This document shows, in pieces, positions 46,003-56,503 of a stretch of 64,000 bases of DNA. Source of the DNA: Parascedosporium putredinis (taxonomy: Eukaryota > Ascomycota > Sordariomycetes > Microascales > Microascaceae). How positions within the stretch are numbered: position 1 is the stretch's first letter; the number at the start of each line of letters is the position of its first letter. The DNA is taken from positions 806,001 to 870,000 of the forward strand of contig CASHTG010000007.1 in NCBI GenBank assembly GCA_949357655.1, given 5' to 3'. Both the position numbers and the translations under genes were made by a program. The notes under the pieces were generated by a model that did no database searches, had not been told where the DNA came from, and was given only the letters and a program-made list of their open reading frames with translations.

Positions 46003-48128
46003 GGTGACTTGTGGGGATGAGAGGCCAAAAAGAAATTACTAATAAGGGTTGGTGGTGATATGGCGATGCAGACACCGGAAAGCGAGAGAACGTCTGAAAG
46101 AGTCAGACCAAAAAGACAGGCGAAGGACACCGACACCACGGACGACTGAGAAACCAAAAAAGCGAGTGACGGTCAATCGTTGAGGAGTGCAAAAGAAAAA
46201 AGGGACGGAGACCGGAGCGAGGCACGAGGGAAAAGGGGCCGGGTGGTTTTTTATTGATACCAGTCCACGTACTTCTCCAATCCTCACGCTGCCAGAGATC
46301 AAATCACCGCTAGCCACCCCCAGGTCCTAGTCCCAGTCCCAGTCCCAGTCCCAGTTGTGTGGTGATGAGCACAAAAGAAAGCAAGCTTTGCACCGAGCAG
46401 CACCACGCAGCACTGCCGGGGAAGGGGGCCACGCTTGGTCACCGCGCTAGCAATGTCACGATGTTCAAGCTGAAATCAGGAGACGATGCCGCGGTAGGAA
46501 AAGCTTGGTTCGGCGACAGTGACCTCCTGTAGCACGCCGATTGATCACATTAATTCCAGTGTCCGCTTGTATCAGTGGGTGGGACCCCCGGTCAATCTCC
46601 CGACCACACACACCCTTTTTCTCTCTCTCTTTCTCTCTTTGCCCCCTTTCTCCGTTTGCCCTGATAATACTTGTCATCTCATCAACCAGGGCGAGCTACT
46701 TTTCTGGCTGATGCTCCTAGCATCGCGCCTATCATCACGCTAAGCAGGTGGGTCTTGGGGAGAAGGGGGCGGGCGATGGCGGGAAAAACAAAGACAGGAC
46801 TCGGAGCTGGAAGAATCCGAGCAGAGGAAGCAAAAGAAGAGAGACGGCAAGGTTTCTTGTTTCCCCTCACCTTAACCTAACCTCCGCTCACGAAAACCTT
46901 TACTCCATCATTCAAACTTTCTTCTCCACGAAGCCCAAAACCCTCCCAGCATCAACGGTCGTTCAGTCGATGCCAGCCAAAATACCCCTCGTGGCTTCGG
47001 CAAAGGCTTGGGTGGCTCTCGGGCTGTCCCCCTTGGCAACAGGGCAGTGCATCTCCCCGTCATGCCAGGGCAGAGAGAGCGAAGTTGGTCTGCGGCTGAT
47101 GGCGATGGAAATTGCGCAGGTTTGTGCGGTCCCTTGCAGAAGTTGGCCAACCCGCCCATCGACCCCTGTCCCACTCGTTCCATTCCATTCCGCTTTTGGC
47201 GCATTATTGAAATTCTTAGCGCGGTGCTTTTCGCTCAGAGTCACGGCATGGATCGATCAAAATTTCTTTAGCTCGCCCCCTCCCCTTCTTCTCCATGCTC
47301 TGCAAGGGGCGAGGAAGAAAAGCCCCGGAAGAAAAGAAGGAGAAAAACAAGGCGAATCACGCTCGGGCGCGAGGTGTTTATTCATGCCAGTCCCGTAATA
47401 TTCAAATGCCCCCAACAACCTCTCCGCCCTCCTCGTGTGGAGCTTATCGTGCCTGGATTTCGTCAATTCAATAGCTCGCCCAAAGCAGTGGGGATGGGCA
47501 GCGCGTCCTCTTCAATGAATCTATCCATTCGTCTGGGTTAGGCTAGACAGACCGGTTGGCCTCCAATGGAATCGAGGGATCCATACGGAGGAGATCGACG
47601 ATGGATTGATCAATACATCAACTAATAATGTCAAGTAAATGCAGTGCAGTGTGCCAATCTCCAGTTATCTCCTCACCCACGATTTGTGGCAAAAATACAA
47701 CCTTGTTCCACGCGTCCAGCAATGGTAGACACTATTGCTCTTGGGGTCCGGCTTGTCCGACTCACCAACGATCACTCGGGACAAATAACCAAGGAATGAG
47801 AAAAGAAGAATGATGATGTGCACGATGCGTATGTGGAATTAATATCTGTCTACTGTCTACCTCTTTTTGTAGAGGAAACATAAACAGTGTCCTGGATCTT
47901 TAGTGTCCGAGTTGACACTGGATCGTGACAGCTACCGAGGCCCACCAGAGATCGAGATGCACAGACGGAAAGGCCGTGAACGTTGATAAACAAGAAAGCC
48001 CTCTCTCGCAATCTTGGCCCATATCTCGATCCAAGCCTCTTCCCGATCGCGCTTGTCTTCTTCTTTCCTTATTTTTCTTTTCTTTCTTCCAGCCACCGCG
48101 GTCAGACCTCCGCCACCGCCACCGCCGC
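46003..48128. other. Intergenic, no gene supported
   Basis: 2.1 kb upstream of the mucin-like gene and downstream of the next leftward gene. Holds a CCCAGT hexamer repeat at 46331-46355 and CT-rich DNA near 46610-46660. Frames of 60-216 codons here lack motifs. Words such as GGATCCAT and ATTGATCAAT recur at 47577-47610. Confidence 0.5.
46331..46355 (+). repeat. (CCCAGT)n hexamer repeat
   Basis: Four copies of CCCAGT. Not the telomere unit TTAGGG or its complement. Confidence 0.85.
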
Positions 48129-49260
48129 CTACTCATCGTCTCCCCAGAAACACTAGTCTCGGCAGCGCCCTCGGACGACGAAACCCCTGTAATTTCCGGC
48201 CACCCATCCTGCGTCGGCTCGAGGGCGACCCACTCCGCGCCGAGCGCGGTACGCTGGCTGGGGTGGAGGTCGCACGCGGCGAGCTCGGTGGCGTCGAGGT
48301 CCCGGAGCAGCTGGGTCGGCGCCGAAAGCCAGCGGTAGACCTCGGTCTCGAGGGAGATGGTCGACGTCGCGCAGACGTCCGGGTCGGCGGCGCAGTCGGG
48401 TAAGGGGTCGACGCCGAAATAGGCGGTGGCGGGGACGGGCCTGTTGAGGTCGGCGAGGTCGAGCTGGCGGAAGACCTGGTTGTTCTTCTTGAGGGGACCA
48501 AAGTGGGTGCTCACGTCGGTCGGGTGCATCGCGATGACGCGGTTGTACAGGTCGTGGCCGCACCCCTTGGCCTTGTACTTGCCGGCGTAGCTGGCTACCT
48601 GCAGGGAGTCGACGACGACGTAGACGCTGGGCGAGGTGAAGGTGGTGCCGTGCAGCTCGGTGGTGCGCGTGGGGTCGTCGTGCGTGAGGGTGGTGCGGTC
48701 GCCGCAGGAGTCGCCGGTCACAGTGGCGGGCCAGTAGTAGATGGTGGCGACGTCGGCAATCATCTTGCACATGCCCTCGCCCTCGCCGGGGCACGCCGAG
48801 TACGTGGTGCAGGGCGGGTGCACGCTGGGCCAGGGGGCCGAGGCGTTGGTCTGGTACTCGGCCGAGGAGGACTCGTAGTCGAGGATGAAGGGCGTGCAGT
48901 CCTCGTCCGAGATGCTGCACGAGGGCGGGGGCGTCGTGTACGACTCGGTGATCCACGTGGTCGAAGGTTCGTCGAACGTGGTCACCGACGTAAAGGTCTC
49001 GTAGTCGGGGCCCAGGAGCCGGGGAATCCGTCGCACAGGGTGGTCAGCGACGGGTTAGGAATCTCGGTGGAGTACGCTCGGAGCGCGGTGGAGTAGAGGC
49101 TGGGCGAGCCGGTTTCGAACGCTCGCTTGGACGAGGACCAGGATGACCAGGCCTGGTAGCAGCATTCGGGTTCCGACTGATCGCAACCGTCGGCAAGGAC
49201 CAGAGTCGCAAAGGACAACAGGCTAGCCCACAGAGGCTCACGAGAGTGGAGCTTCACCAT
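48129..49260 (-). CDS. Secreted Cys-rich protein of unknown function
   Basis: Starts MVKLHSREPLWASLLSFATLV and has a signal peptide ending near LADG. The mature chain of about 350 residues has some sixteen cysteines (DGCDQSEPECCYQAW, PSCSISDEDC, ACPGEGEGMCKM, DCAADPDVC). A Thr/Ser-rich segment FTSVTTFDEPSTTWITESYT suggests O-glycosylation. Two one-base repairs apply: at 49021-49024 (joins TLCDGFP to RLLGPDYETF) and at 48142-48145, which turns a long Arg-rich run-on into SVSGGDDE and a stop at 48129-48131; the run-on reading is therefore rejected. No GPI signal. No family recognised; extracellular by inference. Confidence 0.65.
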
Positions 49261-50540
49261 GGTTGCTGATGTGTCGCGAAGAAGAACAAGAGGGAAGAAT
49301 ACGACTGGTGCTGCTGTTGGGCGATTGCTTGCTCCGGCGAAGACGCTTGCGACGAGGTATCGACAGTGTTGGTTCGATTATAGTCGGCCGTGGGGAGCAA
49401 AAGACAAGACAGAGTGAGACTAAGAGGTGAGATTCCGCAGGTCTATATATAGGCACCCCTTTTCTTCATTTCCGCGCTTGCGAAATGGCAACCCGGTCGA
49501 TGACATATTGTTCCGGCAGTGCATCCCGAAATGCAGCCCTTTCCAAGCTTCCGCTTCCATCCCACACACCACTTGACCCTCTACTTGTTGTGTTTTTGCT
49601 TGTTTTCCCCTAAGCACGCTAGGCCTGCAATTATGCCGATTGGCCAAGTTCCAGTGCCTCACCCGCCAAACCCGCGGTGAGCCAAATTCCTACACGGTCA
49701 GGGACACCAAGTGATTGGCTCGCCCAGGTCGAACAATCCGCCGGTCTTACACCCTGAATAAGGACCTCTGTTGCCTGGCCTGGCCGACCCTGGCCGTGCC
49801 CGACGCCGACGGGGCGAGCTGAGGGATCAAAAAGCATCGCAGGGCGGGCGCCCGATGATTGAGTTCCTCTGGCACCGCTCGGAGACAAAGCACCGCGAAA
49901 GGGCGCGGGATGGAGGGGAGGGAGAGGGGGACATTGGCGAGGGTCAGCCACGCGAATGCCTACACTTCGTTCTTCAGGCACGGATGGGGATCGACGCTCA
50001 GTGGCCTGTTCCTGTTTATGGCGCACATTGCGAGGTTCCTGCATAGGCCCGACCTCGTATCCAGCGTGTGATGAGGAATGATCGGCGGCATCGATGGATC
50101 ACCTTGCAGCTTCGTAAAAGAACCCAAAAATAAGACAACGGAAAGCCGGCGGACAAGGAAAAATCAGGGCGGCCCGCAGTCCAGCTTTACTTTATTTTTG
50201 TTTCCTCTGTCTAGCGGTCTTAGTTGACTCGTATCGCAACTTGGTTCCCCCTCATCGCCCCTCATCGGAGCAATTCTACTTCCTTTTTCAGCCTGTGAGG
50301 CGTCCCCCTCCCCGTCCTTGGCGTTTTCTTTTTCCTGGTCAGGCCAGTTGTGGGGTGTTTTGTTGTGTTCAGTAATGTCTTCCAGTGGGGTGGCCGGCCA
50401 CGGGTCAGCCGAAGCACGAATTGTTCTCTCGCTTTCGCCCCATTCCCCGGATGCATGTCAGCATCGCCATTATTTTTCAAGCGATGGATGCTGATGCTGT
50501 GCAACACGAAGACGTGGAAATTTGGCCACGGCTAATTGGC
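49261..50540. other. Intergenic, no gene supported
   Basis: Between two leftward genes; frames of up to 137 codons near 49.6-50.0 kb have no motif or splice support. The left part is the promoter of the secreted protein. Confidence 0.5.
49444..49451 (-). promoter_or_regulatory. TATA box
   Basis: TATATATA on the minus strand, about 185 bases before the ATG at 49260. Confidence 0.45.
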
Positions 50541-51552
50541 TTACTCGAGCCCAACCCCGGCCTCCGTCCGCTCCAGCACAACAAGGTGATGATAGATGGC
50601 CGGTCGATGCGTGACATGCCCGCCGGCACCATTCTTGCCGTCAGCGTCGTCCTCGACCAGAATCCTCTCCGAGGACGCGATCCGCCACAGACGTCCGGGG
50701 TCGTCGAAATAACAGGGATTCACCCGCGTCGCCGCCCCTGTCCTCGCCTCGACTACCCCGCCCGACGCCGCTGCTGACGTTGTTGCTGGCGCTGCTCTCG
50801 TCGCCGCCCCGTTTCCTCCTCCCCAGCTCCGGCGGATCCGCCACCGCCCTCGCGCCCTTGGTCACTCTCCACCGCTCCCTGCGTAAACTTGTCGAAACGG
50901 GCCTCTGCAAAGGTCACCGCTACCCACCGCCCGCCCGGCGGAACGAGGTAGGCCAAGTGCACGGCCAACAGGTTGAATGGATGAACGACACGCGTATTAC
51001 CCCCTCCCTCGATGACGCGGAAGGCGCCTCGCCGCCGTCTCCCAACTGGTCGCCCCCGTCCCGTATATGATACGGCAGCTGCACGAGGATGTCGTCCGCG
51101 CAGCAGATGGAGTCGCTCGTCGACTTGTCCACCACCACGTCAAAGGGTTGTTCCCGCTCCCCACCCCGTCCCCATTGGCCAGACGCCAGACCTCGTGGGG
51201 GAAAGCAGGTCCACCACGCTCCAAGTCATGCCATGGCCCGCCTCCGCCCCCGCCGCCCCATTCGTGGCAAAGAGCTCCTGCTCGCGCTGCTGGCTGAGCT
51301 CGATGGCCGGCTTGGAAAAGTCGGTGTTGTGCACCTGCCGCGGGGAGGGGACCAGCCTCCGCAGCGCAAACGACACCGTCGAGGTGCCGCACCCGATGTG
51401 GAAGATCTTGGGCTCCGCGCGAGGCGACGCCTGGAGGGCTGCCGTGACGGCCTTGTCGAGAGCTGAGGGGGCAGGAGCCAGTCGAAGAAGTCGGTCCTTT
51501 TCGTATAACGCTCGTCCCAGTAGCCGAGGGCGCCGAATTCCGCGGGTGCCAT
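50541..51552 (-). CDS. Class I SAM-dependent methyltransferase
   Basis: Small-molecule or protein methyltransferase with a Rossmann-like fold; resembles the METTL13/EFM-like group, target unknown. The start MAPAEFGALGYWDERYTKRT with FFDWLLP is the typical N-terminal YWDxRY segment. Motif I is PKIFHIGCGTSTVSFAL; motif II region is QVHNTDFSKPAI with the acidic residue; then DVVVDKSTSDSICC, HPFNLLAVHLAYLVPPGGRW and, at the end, DPGRLWRIASSERILVEDD and HRPAIYHHLVVLERTE. These pieces lie in all three frames: breaks near 51470, 51150, 51010 and 50700 must be bridged. No intron fits better. The region between about 50720 and 50850 is Arg/Gln-rich and uncertain. Either heavily miscalled or degenerate. 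Confidence 0.65.
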
Positions 51553-51957
51553 TGTTTTGTAAATCTACACTGTTCGCATGGGGCAGGTGCCTACATGTAA
51601 GCCAAAGTTACCCTACTGATACTGACCCTCCCCGTATGTCGTATGAGATACGAGAACCGAGAATGAGACCAAGGTTCGCTAAGATTTTCGACTCAAAGCT
51701 GTTCAGCTGGCTGGAGGTCAAGTGAGGAGGCAAAGATTCACTATTGTTTATTTAAGCAAGAATCCCTCTGAAAAGGTTTTTATTTTATTACAAAAAGTTT
51801 TACATTCCCCCTTTACCGACGAATCGAAACGTCCAAAATAACTTCAATGTCTTGGCCCAATTCGGAGCAATAACATGCATGCATTTTGTAGGAGTTCAAA
51901 AATTTGGGCAAAAGAAGACTTAAAACACACCCGATCTGTCCACCTCTCGCGCAGTCT
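51553..51957. other. Intergenic spacer
   Basis: Promoter side of the methyltransferase and 3' flank of the tyrosinase. A/T-rich near 51770-51800. No gene. Confidence 0.6.
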
Positions 51958-53757
51958 TTAGACGTAGATGTAACAGAACGCCCCGCCCGTCGTGCCCACC
52001 GTGTCCGCCAGTTCTCTCAACGTCCACGGCCCGCCCAGCCAGCCAAAGTCCACCGCATCCGTGTCCAAGTACTCCTCGTAATCGAACTCGGCGTCGCCCG
52101 GAAGGTGCGGGTACGCGGAAACGTACTGGTCGAACAAGGTCGTCGCCCAGTCCAGCGGCGGCGGGGCGTTCGGGTCCTGGCCGGGGATGGCGGTCATTCG
52201 GGCCTCGAGGTCCTGTAACTGCCAGATCCACCAGACGCGGTCAATCATGCCGTGGTGGAAGAAGAAGGCCGGGTCGGCCGGGGAAACGTAGGGTCCTGCG
52301 ATGGGTCGGAACGTGTTAGCCAACTCGGGGGCAGCAGGTAGGATTGGGGCGGGAAGAAAGATGCATGTCAACGTACGCCGCCTGGGTCTCCACCGATCGT
52401 GTAGTGCCCGCCAATATGGACGCCAAGGTCCTTTTGCGAGCCGATGCCCATCATCCGGTCGTGGAACTTTTCCACGTCGTCCGACTCGACGATCAAGTCA
52501 AACGTGTGCTGCGGGGTCGTGATGGCCGAAGAGTGCTGGTTGACGTCGCGGCGAAGGCAGCGCGGGTTGTGGCCGAGGCCGTTTGGCTGGGGGTTCGGGG
52601 GCGTGTCGGGCATGCCAGGAATTACGGGACCGAGGTTCACAACCATGCTACAAGGTGTAATGCGGTCAGTTTGATTCAACCGAGTGGTGGCAAGGGGAGG
52701 GCAGGCATGGATCGACTCCTCGCATACTCTTTGAAAGGACCCTCGGTGATGCATCCTCCACCGGCCCCGGGGCAAGTTTATCCATGGGGGTGGGAAGCCC
52801 GGGAACTGAGGACCAGGGTATTCGCTAAAGGCACCATCTCCTCCCAGGCTCGTTTCGCTACCGTCGAAAAGCGGAGAGTTGACGGGGTCGTCGGCGTATC
52901 GGCCCCAGTTCCAGTACTGTAGACAAACGTGTCAGCCCTACAAAGAATCGCGGATCGTGATCTAGGGGTAGGGGGCGGGAAATGAATAGGTGCTAGTGGT
53001 GTAGTGCACCCTCCCTGTCATACAGGCTGGTACCCCGAATAGCCGCATTCTTCTCTTAGCGCCTTTTCGTAGAAATATGTGTACAATCGGTGGGCGGGGA
53101 GGAGATGGGCCTGAGTGTAGATATTGAAGTTAGTCCGAGGCCTTGTTAAACCCAGCATAAACATGGCAAAGACGCAGGATAACCGACTCGATCACTTACA
53201 GGGGAGTGAAGCGTGGCGATGTATATCATGTGAATGGCAACAAAGTCATCGTATCGAGTCTTTGCGCCGGGTGCCGCACCCTCGGGGGCCTGAGAGGGGA
53301 GTGACTGTAGACATAGAACGGCTTCGACGTATTCTTCCCTTTCCGCGATGGTGAGGTCGCCCCTATTTCGTGTCCGGAATGTTAGGAAACACGGTCTCTG
53401 GACAGTGAGGGATAAGCCTGGCTTACCATTCCATGCGCTTGGCCGCGGTCTCTAGCGTACAGTTGGAAGCGGCATTGCTTTCGAGATAAGTAGCTAGGTT
53501 ATCGAGACCTTCATCCTGCAGTTCGTCGACGATATCGACAGGGTAATCGTTGTTCTCCCGCCTTGAAAGAAAGGAGTGTGAGCGCACATTAGTATCTAGC
53601 CTTAGTATGTGATGGTCGACGGAGATAGGTGCAAAGTCCCCCCACCCGAAGACCTCGTCTAGTTTTGGGTGTCACCTCACCTCCATGGGTTGCTGGCTTC
53701 ACTGGTGGCGAGAAGAACACCACAAGCCAGCGCAAAGGAAATCATTCGAGTGGCCAT
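51958..53757 (-). CDS. Tyrosinase, secreted, short type
   Basis: Type-3 binuclear copper oxidase that turns phenols into quinones. Exons: 53757-53681, 53561-53427, 53362-53200, 53109-53024, 52916-52728, 52647-52377, 52295-51958. Signal peptide MATRMISFALACGVLLA. CuA site: IHMIYIATLHSPAHLLPAHR, with three His; CuB: HIGGHYTIGGDPGG followed by ADPAFFFHHGMIDRVWWIWQ. Both copper sites look complete. PYWNWGRY is the conserved link. Breaks at the C runs near 52768 and 52783 and at 52291-52293 need one base each and give PPMDKLAPGAGGGCITEGPF and DPYVSPADP. It ends ...GGAFCYIYV soon after the core, lacking the C-terminal shielding domain of long fungal tyrosinases. About 395 residues. Confidence 0.88.
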
Positions 53758-55252
53758 AATCGTCCGTCGATCGAAAGAGTCGCCGAAGTTACCTAGTAGC
53801 TAGAACTGTAGTCCACCCCATGGCATGGTCTTCTCTATTGTTATATACAGCCATTCTCCCCTATCCCCGGCTTACTCTCTTCAAAGCCCTATCTGGGCAA
53901 ATTCCTCGCTACTGCTCACCCACCTCTCGGCCGAATCCTTCCAAGGCCCACGTTCCACTAAGAATGAAAATATTTGCACGGGTATATTCGCGAGTGGAGC
54001 GCACGGCGTTGTATTCAATTTGTATACTCTTGGTAATACTGAATGGCCCCATTCCAAATATCCCGCAGGTCGTCCTGTCACCACCCAAGTCCGCGGCGTC
54101 TTCGAATAACGCTGCGGCTCGTCGACGGCAGGGCTTCTGGAAGACGTGAGCACGATGGGTCGGGTATCAGACACAGTGCGGTAGATAAACTCCTGGAGGC
54201 AAGAATCCACATCGGGGGCCAATCTCGTCGAGCGGCTACTATAAGGGCGTCCGCCCTAATTAATATGGCTCATATGATCCTCAGGGCGTTGGCTGGGCCG
54301 CGTCAAAAAGACGCCGCCCTACGGACCAACTGCCGTACTGCACACGGTGTAACACCAATAAAAAGTTGTGTCGCATCTGGGCACGTTCGTTATCCACGTC
54401 CCCTCATTACAGACAGCTTTTTCCTTTCCATCATTGAAGTTGTATTTTGTTATTGTCAACGGCCTATTGGCTGATATTTAGATTCAGCCATTCAATCATC
54501 CCTGTGCTGACATGCATAGAAGTGCCATCCACGCCGTGACGCGTGCACATACCATCGAGGAGGTGAGGAAGTGCGTCTCCCTCCACCATCTCCGACAGAG
54601 GGACGATTTAACATGGGCGGATGTGGTATTATTGTGGAACCTCGTCTCAACATGCGGCGAGGCGGTCCTGCGGCGCGACCCAGCTCGCGGATATAATCGC
54701 CTTTTGCACTCCGTTGATTGGCCGCCGGGATGGAGATCTTGACACCCTTTGGTCCGTACGACTGGAATGGTCGACTGCGAGCCAGAACCCGGAACGGGCA
54801 AGTGCACTTTAGAACAATGATACCCAAAGCCCTATCGGCGTTGATCAGGACGAATAATCCTAGAGACAGGCTGGCATGGCACAAGTGCCTTGATTTATCC
54901 CACCAATCATCCGTCAACGGTTCTGAGAGAGCGAGCAAAGTGCCTGCCTCCAGCGCAGCAGTGATGTCCCTCTTAGGTTGTTGAAGGACTATTGCTTTGG
55001 TTGACATGCAGGCATTCTCATACCCTACGTCACAGAAGAAGATGGATATATATACTGCATGCATGCAAATATGTAGACAGGGACTTTGTGAAAAGACCCC
55101 CGGAGAAAGCACAACACTACATGCAACCACTCCTGACCATACGGGCTTTCCCCGGTCTTCAAGGTACATCTAATATACACGTACAAAATTGGTTGTGATA
55201 TAGCAGGCTTCTAACCAAAAAGAAAAGAGGGGTCAGTTCTCATGGCTCGAAT
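53758..55252. other. Intergenic, no gene supported
   Basis: 1.5 kb between the tyrosinase promoter and the PSST stop. A 113-codon frame at 53881-54222 starts only with TTG and has no motif. Nothing else recognised. Confidence 0.5.
53841..53847 (-). promoter_or_regulatory. TATA box
   Basis: TATATAA on the minus strand, about 85 bases before the tyrosinase ATG. Confidence 0.5.
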
Positions 55253-56025
55253 CTACTTCCTATACCACATCCTGGTGACTTTTGTTCGCTTAATCTTCTT
55301 TTGCAACTGAAATATTCCGTAGAGCAAAGCCTCGGCCGTGGGCGGGCAGCCGGGGACGTATATGTCGACGGGCACGATCCTGTCGACTCCTCGGACGACG
55401 CTATAACTATAGTGATAGTAGCCCCCACCATTCGCGCAGCTCCCCATGCTAATCACCCACTTCGGATCCGGCATCTGGTCGTAGCACTGCCGAACCGCCG
55501 GCGCCATCTTATTCGTTACCGTACCGGCAACAATCATCACGTCCGCCTGGCGAGGAGGCTCGAAAGATGATGCCGAGGCGATCTTGGTCGTAGCGGGGCA
55601 TGGAGGCGTGCATCATTTCGATGCCGCAGCAGGCGAGGCCAAAGGTGAGGGGCCACATGGACCCATTTCGCGCCCAGCTGACGAGGTTATCGATGCCGGT
55701 CCTATGATTTAACGCCAAAAGTATCAGTCGAAGGCTCGTTATTCGGAGGATGGATGTGGAAGTAGTACCAGACATGCTCAACAAGGTTGGTAGGTCTGCT
55801 TTCTCTCGAAAGCTGCCGACTCGCTGATGGAGCTGCAGGGTGCACTTTTGTCGACTGTTTACGGGCTCTAGAGTGGTGGGAAGCGACGACGCAGCATGGC
55901 CTTGTACGCACTGTCGTCCTGACGAAGGATAGGGAGTTGGTTGTAGGACGATCTTGGCAACGATGTTAACGGGCGGGCAGGTTCAGTTCTTTTCGATGTG
56001 ATGGTCACTTACAGAGCATTGTCAT
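55253..56025 (-). CDS. NADH:ubiquinone oxidoreductase PSST/NDUFS7 subunit (complex I, 20-kDa Fe-S)
   Basis: Carries Fe-S cluster N2 next to the quinone site of mitochondrial complex I. Exons 56025-56013, 55952-55769, 55701-55253. The first two encode an Arg/Ser-rich presequence (MTMLYRPTTNSLSFVRTTVR) for mitochondrial import; intron 2 (donor GTACTA, branch ACTGAT, acceptor CATAG) joins TNLVEHVW to TGIDNLVSWAR. All four N2 ligands are present: the CC pair in FGLACCGIEMMH, Cys in SMGSCANGGGYY and Cys in VPGCPPTAEALL. The end MWYRK is typical. Near 55555 the frame needs two added C to restore FRASPRQADVMIVAG. Several residues differ from what I recall of ascomycete PSST (GIEMM, APAVRQCYDQM, RGVDRIVPVD). 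Confidence 0.9.
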
Positions 56026-56503
56026 AGAAAAAGGAAAGCCTTGACTTATACAGCGACCGGCGGGTGAAAAGAAGAGCAAACAAGACGGAAAGAAAGAAAT
56101 CGAGAAAAGTATGCGGCCAAACCTTCTAAGGAAAAAAAACACTCCTGCAAGCCCCAAGCCAGGAGTAGAGCTCTATATACGGCTCGTCATCGATGAAGCG
56201 ATGCCTTCGGGAAATTCACACATCGCTAGAAGTGGCTACCGTCCATGATCGAGTTATCCCCACTGTCCGGATCCGCGCAATACGGCACTCTCCAGCCCAC
56301 GGAAAGATCCCACAACGCACCACGGACTTAGCCCACCTCCAAGGCCAAACCCCACTTTTCCCTCCCATGCCCGAATTTTCCAGCCTCGGGAAAAGCACTC
56401 ACCCGTTCACCCCGGCAGAGGCGGACACTGTTGGTCACCACCAAACTTGCCCATTGTCCTTTCTTCCCACGACGTTTGCTCTCCCCAAGTCAGCCAGGAG
56501 GCC
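56026..56503. promoter_or_regulatory. Bidirectional promoter region, PSST and C2HC/Zn2Cys6 regulator
   Basis: About 480 bases between two divergent starts. A minus-strand TATATAG sits near 56174-56180, about 150 bases before the PSST ATG. Confidence 0.5.

Noticed and set aside
46331..46355. Telomere-like repeat
   Set aside because: Unit is CCCAGT, not CCCTAA/TTAGGG, and it is internal with four copies only.
47900..48129. Arg/Lys-rich C-terminal extension of the Cys-rich secreted protein
   Set aside because: It appears only after a C-run break; adding one base gives a natural stop at 48129-48131.
53881..54222. 113-codon frame upstream of the tyrosinase
   Set aside because: Starts with TTG, no motif, no splice-supported extension.
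54492..55169. 225-codon frame downstream of the PSST gene
   Set aside because: No recognisable motif, crosses A/T-rich DNA, and no fungal-type codon pattern; treated as chance.
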